In this document: positions 1 to 4,964 of the stretch, in pieces
How the letters are laid out: each line of letters opens with the position of its first letter
Numbering within the stretch: position 1 is the first letter of the stretch
NCBI GenBank assembly: GCA_030039615.1
Contig: JASHVF010000305.1
Coordinates: 1-7,531, forward strand
Length of the DNA: 7,531 nucleotides
From: Gammaproteobacteria bacterium
Lineage (GTDB): Bacteria; Pseudomonadota; Gammaproteobacteria; Steroidobacterales; Steroidobacteraceae
Direction of reading: 5' to 3'
Position numbers and translations under genes: made by a program
The notes under the pieces: generated by a model
Told to the model about the DNA's origin: nothing
The model's input: the letters and a program-made list of their open reading frames with translations, nothing else
Databases searched by the model: none

Positions 1-6
1 GTCGCG

Positions 7-456
7 CTAATGCGAGATCCATTGCTGGCTCGGAGAGCCGTTACAGGCATTGATGATCAGGGGAGCGCCCTGATTGGGATTGCCGCCATCGATGTCGAGG
101 CACTTGCCGCCGATGCCGACGATCGTGCCGTTGCTGCCGACCCAGTTCTGACTCGGTGACCCGCTGCAGGGCGTGTAAATGACCCGCGCGCCGTCGGTGG
201 GCGCGCTGCCCTGCACGTCCACGCAAAACCCGCCGACACCCGTGATCTGTCCATTGCCGTTGAAGGACCACTGCTGATTCCGCCACGGGTCGCAGCCCTT
301 GATGATGAGCGGCGCCCCAGCCTCGGGATAACCGTGGTTGATCACGTTCATGCACATGTTGCTGTTGCCACTCGTGATCTGCGCTGAGGTCGCACAGCCG
401 ACCAGGTCGACGGTCAGCAGAGGCGCCAGCAGCAGCGCGTACAGGTATCTGCTCAT
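7..456 (-). CDS. Ricin-B-type beta-trefoil (CBM13-like) lipoprotein
   Basis: A 149-residue protein, probably an outer-membrane or surface-anchored carbohydrate-binding lipoprotein. Residues 1-20 form a signal peptide ending in the lipobox LVGC (Cys21), followed by Ala, which does not signal inner-membrane retention. The rest is a three-fold repeat with QxW signatures at residues 61-63 (QQW), 103-105 (QNW) and 144-146 (QQW), spaced 42 and 41 residues. Each repeat has a Cys pair (35/55, 78/97, 119/138), as in ricin-B trefoils, so the protein is one complete trefoil with no catalytic domain. The start at 456 is chosen because it gives the signal peptide; the same frame stays open further upstream but only by overlapping the preceding gene. 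That gene ends 20 nt upstream, so co-transcription is likely. A GGGA lies a few bases before the start and is a weak ribosome site. Sugar specificity cannot be read from the sequence. Its place as last gene of the RiPP cassette suggests a surface role for the product; this is inference. Confidence 0.85.
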   Translation of the reverse strand: MSRYLYALLLAPLLTVDLVGCATSAQITSGNSNMCMNVINHGYPEAGAPLIIKGCDPWRNQQWSFNGNGQITGVGGFCVDVQGSAPTDGARVIYTPCSGSPSQNWVGSNGTIVGIGGKCLDIDGGNPNQGAPLIINACNGSPSQQWISH

Positions 457-476
457 GCGCTGTTTCCCGTCGCCGG

Positions 477-1196
477 CTATTCCCATACCGCAGTCACGAT
501 GCGGCTGTCCTGGTCCAGGATCAGCGTGAGGCGGTTGGGATTCGAGCCACTGCCCGCAACGCCATCGGCATGTCGAACCACTCGGGCATCCGGCGGCAAC
601 TGGTCCTCGCGCACTGCATCGGTGCTGCCGGGGGAGGCAGCGGCCGCGCCTTTCGGGACGAGGATCTTGCCGACGCATTTGCCGCAGTCCTGCAGACTCC
701 CCCTGCTCTCGGCGTATCCGGGCAAGGGCGCAACGCTGACGGCGTTGGTCGCCGCATGGACGCTGACGCCCTTGAAGGGGTGGTCGGTCTCGAGCGGAAA
801 TATGGCTTCGAGTGTCTCGTATCCCGTGGCGTCGGCCGCGGTCTCGGGCGGGCGCGCCACCAGAATCAGCCGCAGAATGCCATCGGGGGGCACGCCGCGG
901 GTGAGAGGCACCAGCTCGGCTTCTTCCCAGCCGGCGCTGCTGGCGAGGCCTCTGACGCGAATGATGTCCAGCACGGGAGCGTGGGCACTGCGCATGATCT
1001 CGACGCTCGTCACGCGCAGCAGCGCGACCGTCTGAGTGTCATTGGCGCCGCCGTTGATGGGCGGCACTTCCATGGGCGGCGAGCCCGTACGCTGCGGCTG
1101 CTCAGCTGCGGGCGGCGACCCTGCCAGCGAGAGGTTGCATGCAAGCAGCAATGCGATCGCGCTGGCGACGGCTGCGGCGGCGTTGGCATTTATCAT
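477..1196 (-). CDS. Exported protein of unknown family with I78-inhibitor-like C-terminus
   Basis: I do not recognise the family as a whole. The 239-residue product has a hydrophobic N-terminus (residues 6-19). It could be cut by signal peptidase I after SLA (residue 25) or be lipidated at Cys20 (LLAC, an imperfect lipobox). The N-terminus lacks the usual basic residues, but no better in-frame start exists and a GGAG sits about 10 nt before the ATG. Residues 27-52 are a Pro/Gly-rich linker. Residues 53-160 look like a beta-rich domain with GW, PPDGILRLILVARPP and VHAATN motifs. Residues 168-239 contain CGKC (Cys171, Cys174), then VGK, then VVRH and NPNRLTLILDQDSRIVTAVW. That layout resembles the potato-inhibitor-like I78 serine-protease inhibitor family (Cys, G-kp, RV-R, RLnv-D--grI). 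The final Cys-Gly of I78 is absent, so the match is tentative. The gene starts 46 nt after the maturase stop and is followed 20 nt later by the lectin lipoprotein, so it is probably in the same operon. Confidence 0.7.
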   Translation of the reverse strand: MINANAAAAVASAIALLLACNLSLAGSPPAAEQPQRTGSPPMEVPPINGGANDTQTVALLRVTSVEIMRSAHAPVLDIIRVRGLASSAGWEEAELVPLTRGVPPDGILRLILVARPPETAADATGYETLEAIFPLETDHPFKGVSVHAATNAVSVAPLPGYAESRGSLQDCGKCVGKILVPKGAAAASPGSTDAVREDQLPPDARVVRHADGVAGSGSNPNRLTLILDQDSRIVTAVWE

Positions 1197-1242
1197 TATC
1201 GTTGGTCTCCGTAAGAGGCGATAAACACGACAGCAGGGACTG

Positions 1243-2463
1243 TCAGACCGTCATTTCGGGCCGCACACCCTGTGCTCGCCGAGCGAAGTCGCGCAGCAGC
1301 GGCTCGAGCGACTGGCTGCCTTGCTGCAGCAGGTCGAAAGCATCCAGGATGAGATCGGTGGGCACCATTTGCGTCAGGGCACAGAAGCGCGTATGCGCGC
1401 TGTCGAACGAGCCGTTCTCGCTCAGCTTGTTGATCGGCGCGCCGCCGCCGCATACCGAGAAGTACTCGCACGACGCCCGGCAGCGGGCCACGCCCGCGCG
1501 GATGTCGCGGGTCAGGGCCTGCATGGTGGCGCTGTCGCGCATCTGTGCGAGCGAATGCGTCAGGATGTTGCCGACGATGAAATCGCCGTAGGCGGCGTTC
1601 TTGAGGCCGAGCAGCTCCGGAGAGAAGCTCGAGACGTTGCCGCAACAATCGACGTTCAGCATCGCGAACGGCTCCACCTGGACGTTGCGCAGCTCGCCGT
1701 CGCTCGGGCGGAAGACCCGCGGCAGCATGCCGTCGATCTCGCGGATCATGTGGATGCGGTCATCGCGGCGCGCTTCGCGCCAGAAGTGCGACAGGAATCG
1801 ACGGAAACGTTCCTGCGGAGCCTTGCTGGCAAAGAGCTCGGAGACGTGATCGCCCTCGGATTCCTCGACGTTGAAGCACACATCCTCGATGCCTTCGGCG
1901 CGATAGAACTCCAGCATCTCGTCCGGTGCGTCGAGGCTCTGGTCGGTGAGCACCGAGATCACGTGAAACGGCACCCCCTCGCTGCGCAGCAGACGGATGC
2001 CCGCGAGCGCCTTGTCGAAGGTACTGTGACCGGTGCGCCCGAGGCGGTGCGCATCGTTGAAACGACGCGGCCCGTCGATGCTGACCCCGACGCCCACCCG
2101 CCACTTCCTGAACAGATCGCACCACGCCTTCGATAGCAGCATCCCATTGGTCTGGAAGGAATGCCGCAGCTCGACCTGCGGCGGTCGCAACGACTCGATG
2201 AGCGTGAAGGCGCCCTGGTAGTAGTCGACCGGCAGGACGAGCGGCTCGCCGGCGTGCCAGATGACCGTCAGCTGCTCGCCGGCCCAGCCGCAGGCGAACA
2301 CCTTCTCGAACAGTGTCCGCAGAGTTTGCGCAGCCATGATCGCTCGGTTCTCGCGATCCGGCAGATAGCAGTAGTTGCAGTTGATGTTGCAGAACGGAGT
2401 GGGCTGCACCACCACTACCGAGATACTGGGCTCAGGTCCGTCCTGCTCCGCTTCGGGCAACAC
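1243..2463 (-). CDS. grrM: Radical SAM/SPASM peptide maturase, GRRM type
   Basis: A 406-residue radical S-adenosylmethionine enzyme, expected to act in the cytoplasm on the peptide encoded just upstream. The radical SAM cluster motif CxxxCxxC is at Cys25, Cys29 and Cys32 (CNINCNYC), near the N-terminus. WHAGEP at 69-74 is the GGEP-like SAM-binding element, and GVSIDGP at 126-132 is typical of the peptide-maturase branch. The C-terminal SPASM region holds Cys273/Cys274, Cys328, Cys332, Cys338 and Cys361, able to bind auxiliary iron-sulfur clusters. It is of full length for a SPASM maturase. Homologues in GRRM, XYE and FXS systems are known to form three-residue cyclophanes by joining an aromatic ring carbon to the beta carbon of the residue two positions on. 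Assignment to GRRM rests on the neighbouring Gly/Trp/Asn-repeat precursor. The start is GTG at 2463 (or TTG one codon later), preceded by AAGG and 14 nt from the precursor stop, so translation is probably coupled. Confidence 0.9.
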   Translation of the reverse strand: MLPEAEQDGPEPSISVVVVQPTPFCNINCNYCYLPDRENRAIMAAQTLRTLFEKVFACGWAGEQLTVIWHAGEPLVLPVDYYQGAFTLIESLRPPQVELRHSFQTNGMLLSKAWCDLFRKWRVGVGVSIDGPRRFNDAHRLGRTGHSTFDKALAGIRLLRSEGVPFHVISVLTDQSLDAPDEMLEFYRAEGIEDVCFNVEESEGDHVSELFASKAPQERFRRFLSHFWREARRDDRIHMIREIDGMLPRVFRPSDGELRNVQVEPFAMLNVDCCGNVSSFSPELLGLKNAAYGDFIVGNILTHSLAQMRDSATMQALTRDIRAGVARCRASCEYFSVCGGGAPINKLSENGSFDSAHTRFCALTQMVPTDLILDAFDLLQQGSQSLEPLLRDFARRAQGVRPEMTV

Positions 2464-2477
2464 GCGCCTTCACGGCC

Positions 2478-2909
2478 TCAGCCGTTGTGCCAGTAGTTGT
2501 GCCATCCGTTGCCCCAGTTGTTCCAGCCGTTGCCCCAGTTGTGCCAGCCGTTGGGCCAGCCATTGCCCCAGCCGCCGTTGTGCCACCCGAACCGCCAACC
2601 GCCGTTTCCCCAGCCCGCGTGCCAGCGGCCCCAGCCTCCGTTGCCCCACCAGGTGGCAGCCGGACGCTCAGCGTCCTCGGCCGGCTCGATCTGCGCCGAA
2701 CCCGCCGCGTCCGCGGTCGTTGCCTGCGAGACTCCGGCGCGAATCGCCTGCAGCCGCGCTGCCACGCCAAATTGGCTGCTGTTGCTATCGGCGGGAGCGC
2801 TCGATGAGGCAGCCTGTGCCGACGACAGGGACAGGAGCAGGGACGCGCCGAGAGCACCGGCAGGCAGTACCAGCGACAATCCCCTGGAGACCGGGTATTT
2901 CGTTGACAA
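2478..2909 (-). CDS. grrA: GrrA-like Gly/Trp/Asn-repeat RiPP precursor
   Basis: A predicted 143-residue precursor of a ribosomally made, modified peptide. Residues 1-33 are a Sec signal (basic start, hydrophobic 11-28, AQA cleavage site), so the modified product should reach the periplasm or outside. FGVAARLQAIRAG (48-60) matches the conserved leader segment I associate with GrrA proteins, probably the maturase recognition site. After an Ala/Glu-rich linker, residues 87-143 contain 15 Trp, 19 Gly and 12 Asn in 57 positions, with no Cys. Eleven of the Trp are followed two residues later by Asn (WGN, WHN, WPN, WNN), the aromatic-x-x triad used for cyclophane crosslinks by related enzymes. The start is TTG at 2909: no ATG lies near, the TTG yields a proper signal peptide, and AGGG sits six nt before it. 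The only in-frame ATG, at 3170, lies inside the upstream dioxygenase gene. The maturase gene follows after 14 nt. Chemical modification is inferred, not seen. Confidence 0.85.
   Translation of the reverse strand: MSTKYPVSRGLSLVLPAGALGASLLLSLSSAQAASSSAPADSNSSQFGVAARLQAIRAGVSQATTADAAGSAQIEPAEDAERPAATWWGNGGWGRWHAGWGNGGWRFGWHNGGWGNGWPNGWHNWGNGWNNWGNGWHNYWHNG
2481..2651 (-). repeat. Degenerate repeat encoding the Gly-Trp-Asn core region
   Basis: The 3' part of the precursor gene is a low-complexity, imperfect tandem repeat. The clearest copies are two adjacent 21-nt units at 2506-2526 and 2527-2547, differing at one base, which encode heptads of the type NWGNGW(H/N). More diverged units extend to 2651. 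The pattern suggests growth by unit duplication, and the triad number may vary between strains. Confidence 0.8.
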
Positions 2910-3031
2910 GTGCGGCCCTGATTTGTTGTAGCCCACGACGGCGTTTCGCCCAGCATACACCGGCAGTCGGGGCTTCAGTAGCCTCGCCGTGGACACGGCG
3001 CAGCTGTCGCCAACGCTGGGGCAGCCGCGAT
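2910..3031 (-). promoter_or_regulatory. Upstream region of the RiPP cassette with palindrome and weak promoter
   Basis: These 122 nt lie between the dioxygenase stop and the precursor start and should hold the cassette promoter if it is not read through from the dioxygenase. A perfect inverted repeat with seven-base arms and a two-base centre occupies 2985-3000 (CGCCGTGGACACGGCG). The two-base centre and absence of a T run argue for a protein-binding operator rather than a terminator. A possible -10 box TATGCT is at 2957-2952 on the minus strand, 42 nt before the start, but no convincing -35 box accompanies it. Confidence 0.4.
2916..2919 (-). promoter_or_regulatory. Ribosome binding site deciding the TTG start of grrA
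   Basis: On the minus strand AGGG is followed by a six-base spacer and the TTG at 2909-2907. This is the only Shine-Dalgarno-like site in front of a start codon that leaves an intact signal peptide, and it supports the 143-residue form of the precursor. Confidence 0.6.
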
Positions 3032-3913
3032 TCAGGCTTTGGGGCGTGAGCCGAGGATCGAGACGCGCTGGCCGTAGCGTGCGTAGGGGAAATAATCCCA
3101 CACGGCATGGTGCTGCACCGCGCGATTGTCCCAGAACGTCAGCGTATTGGGGTACCAGCGCACGCGGCACTGGAACTCAACATGGCTTTCGAGATGGCGG
3201 AAGAGGAATTCGAGCAGCGCGGCGCTTTCCTCGGTCGCGAGCTCATTGATGCGCGTCGTGAAGCCGCGATTGACGAACAGCACCTGCTTGCCGTTGTCGG
3301 GATGGCGGGTGACCACGGGATGCGTTGCCTGCGGCCATCCGCCGGGCGGCGGCGCGTTGCCATGTGCGCCGACATAGAGCTTCGCGCCCTCGTGCGTGGC
3401 GCTCAAACCTGCGAGGAATTGCTGCATCACTGGGGACAGCGCCTCGTAGGCGCGGATCGCGCTGATGAAGCACGTGTCGCCGCCGCCGCTCTCCGGCGTC
3501 CGGGTGATGTAGAGCATCGAGCCCATGGGCGGCTCGGCATCGCAGGTCACGTCGCTGTGCCACACCTCGCCGGCGACGTAGCGTGACGACTGATCGGCCT
3601 CGACCGCATAGATCTCCGGGTCGAGGTTCCCGCCCGCCCTGGCCTTCTCGGCGTTATAGGGATGGACGTGCAGCGTGCCGAACAGCCGCGCGAAGCGCTT
3701 ATGGTCCTCGCTCGTCAGGCTCTGGTCGCGGAATACCAGCACGTGATAGGCGTTGAACGCAGCGCGAATCTCCGCGAGCTGCTCCGCCGGTATCGCCTTG
3801 GAGAGATCGACGCCGCCGATCTCGGCGCCCACGACGGGCGTCAGCGGATCGACGACGATGGTGCGCGGGTTGAGCCGCTTTTCGTGCGTCTCGACTCTGG
3901 GAGCGGCCGCCAT
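3032..3913 (-). CDS. TauD/TfdA-family Fe(II)/2-oxoglutarate-dependent dioxygenase
   Basis: A 293-residue cytoplasmic oxygenase of the taurine/2,4-D dioxygenase family. Such enzymes couple oxidative decarboxylation of 2-oxoglutarate to hydroxylation of a small substrate. The iron-binding facial triad is visible as His119-x-Asp121 (VWHSD) and His268 in the WDNRAVQHHA motif. Arg279 and Arg283 (YARYGQR) match the arginines that bind 2-oxoglutarate and substrate in TauD, and GGGDT at 143-147 is the usual glycine turn. PLTPVVGAEIGGVDLS near residues 23-38 is the typical family N-terminus. Length is normal. The start at 3913 is chosen because GGAG lies five bases before it; an upstream in-frame TTG at 3964 lacks support. 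The substrate cannot be named: taurine, other sulfonates, sulfate esters and aryloxy acids are all family options. It is divergent from an SDR gene and lies upstream of the RiPP cassette on the same strand. Confidence 0.9.
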   Translation of the reverse strand: MAAAPRVETHEKRLNPRTIVVDPLTPVVGAEIGGVDLSKAIPAEQLAEIRAAFNAYHVLVFRDQSLTSEDHKRFARLFGTLHVHPYNAEKARAGGNLDPEIYAVEADQSSRYVAGEVWHSDVTCDAEPPMGSMLYITRTPESGGGDTCFISAIRAYEALSPVMQQFLAGLSATHEGAKLYVGAHGNAPPPGGWPQATHPVVTRHPDNGKQVLFVNRGFTTRINELATEESAALLEFLFRHLESHVEFQCRVRWYPNTLTFWDNRAVQHHAVWDYFPYARYGQRVSILGSRPKA

Positions 3914-4176
3914 GTGTTCTCCATGCTGCAGCGGCAGAGACGTTACGCCGGCCCGCGACGGCAATACAAGCGCTGCGACTTCCGAGCGACCGGGACCAGT
4001 CGCGCGCCATCAACGTTCCGGGACGCAGCGGACAGCCCGCCGGCGAGCACTTCGATGACCTCTTGCCGCCGGGGAGCGCCGGGCGTTACTTTCCGCTCGA
4101 ATACTCCCGCGCCGCGGTCGATGCCTCCGTTACCACGGACGTGCTGCTGCTGCAGCCTGAGTCCAGGAGATCGGTC
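3914..4176. promoter_or_regulatory. Divergent promoter region between dioxygenase and SDR genes
   Basis: These 263 nt separate two divergent starts, so at least two promoters are expected. An 18-bp imperfect palindrome, GCGACCGGGACCAGTCGC (3986-4003), has seven of eight arm positions paired around a GA centre and lies 73 nt upstream of the dioxygenase start. It is a candidate operator. For the SDR, TTGCCG (about 4053) spaced 17 nt from TTACTT is a poor promoter match. The SDR frame is open back to an ATG at 4063 but shows no coding or signal-peptide character there. Confidence 0.45.
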
Positions 4177-4905
4177 ATGCAACTGAAGGATCGCGTATTC
4201 ATCGTCACCGGTGCCTCGTCGGGGATCGGACTTTCGACGGCGACGGCGCTCGCGCGGCGGGGCGCGAAAGTCGCGCTGCTGGCCCGCAGCACCGACACCC
4301 TGCAGGAATTGGCTCGGCAGCTTCCCGGAAGTCTCCCGGTCACCGCGGACATGACCCGCTTCGATCAGGTGCGCAGCGCCGTGCGCGCAGTGCACGAGCA
4401 CTATGGCCGCATCGACGCGCTCATCAATAACGCCGGGCGCAGCTACGCGGCGGCGGTGGAAGAGATCGATCCGCAGCTATTCGATGAGATCTTCCATCTC
4501 AATGTGCTGGGACCGATCGTGGCGATGCAGGCCGTGATCCCGGTGATGCGCTCGCAGGGCGGCGGCAGCATCGTCAACATCAATTCCGGAACTGCTTTCA
4601 TGGCCATTCCCGAGTACAGCGTCTATGGGGCTTCCAAGCGCGCGCTGCTCGGATTCAGCCTGACGGCGCGCGCCGAGCTGGAGAAAGACCGCATCGTGGT
4701 GAGCGAGATCTACCCGTACATCACGGCGACCAACTTTGGCCGCAACCGGATGGGCCGTCCCGCCGGCGGCGGACCGTCGACCAACTATGCCGAGGGCGAC
4801 CGGCCGGAGTTCGTCGCCGGGCTGGTTCTGCAGGCTCTCGAGGAAGGGCAGGCGCAGTACTTCGCCAATGAGCGGCTGCGAAAGCTGGCCGGCGTCGGCA
4901 CCTGA
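4177..4905 (+). CDS. Short-chain dehydrogenase/reductase (SDR), classical type
   Basis: A 242-residue cytoplasmic NAD(P)-dependent oxidoreductase with a Rossmann fold. The cofactor motif TGASSGIG is at residues 11-18, and NNAG at 84-87 stabilises the central sheet. The catalytic tetrad is Asn109, Ser137, Tyr150 and Lys154 (YGASK). Arg37 after the second strand (LLARS) favours NADP(H), as is usual for SDRs with a basic residue there. Length is normal for a classical SDR. The start at 4177 is preceded by AGGAGA with six-base spacing; an in-frame ATG at 4063 would add 38 residues that precede the glycine motif in no typical SDR, so I reject it. It is divergent from the 2-oxoglutarate dioxygenase and convergent with the DUF885 gene. 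The substrate cannot be read from sequence. A shared catabolic or detoxification role with the dioxygenase is possible but only inferred from position. Confidence 0.92.
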   Translation: MQLKDRVFIVTGASSGIGLSTATALARRGAKVALLARSTDTLQELARQLPGSLPVTADMTRFDQVRSAVRAVHEHYGRIDALINNAGRSYAAAVEEIDPQLFDEIFHLNVLGPIVAMQAVIPVMRSQGGGSIVNINSGTAFMAIPEYSVYGASKRALLGFSLTARAELEKDRIVVSEIYPYITATNFGRNRMGRPAGGGPSTNYAEGDRPEFVAGLVLQALEEGQAQYFANERLRKLAGVGT

Positions 4906-4908
4906 CCG

Positions 4909-4945
4909 ACCGCCTGGCGCCAGCGCGAGCAGCGCCAGAGGCGGT
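4909..4945. terminator. Bulged hairpin between convergent genes, possible bidirectional terminator
   Basis: Just after the SDR stop, ACCGCCTGGCGC (4909-4920) pairs with GCGCCAGAGGCGGT (4932-4945). This gives two six-base-pair helices separated by a two-base bulge, with an 11-nt loop. It lies in the 59-nt gap between two convergent stop codons, as expected for a shared terminator. No T run follows on either strand, so it is not a textbook intrinsic terminator and may act by blocking read-through or protecting RNA 3' ends. Confidence 0.5.
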
Positions 4946-4964
4946 AACGCGTCAGCTGTGCGCA

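Noticed and set aside
457..678. N-terminal extension of the lectin lipoprotein to 678
   Set aside because: It overlaps the upstream gene and would place 74 Arg/Pro-rich residues before a clear lipoprotein signal peptide.
1321..2136. A 271-codon open frame on the plus strand opposite the maturase
   Set aside because: It is the mirror of the radical SAM/SPASM coding sequence, with low-complexity composition and no ribosome site or domain.
2481..2651. CRISPR-like or regulatory DNA repeat reading of the tandem repeat
   Set aside because: The units are adjacent without spacers, degenerate at codon third positions and in frame, so they are explained by the repetitive protein.
4063..4176. SDR start at the upstream ATG at 4063
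   Set aside because: It adds 38 residues before the cofactor motif, with no ribosome site, whereas AGGAGA precedes the ATG at 4177.
4909..4945. Classical rho-independent terminator
   Set aside because: The hairpin is strong, but neither strand has the T run required, so it is reported only as a possible bidirectional terminator.
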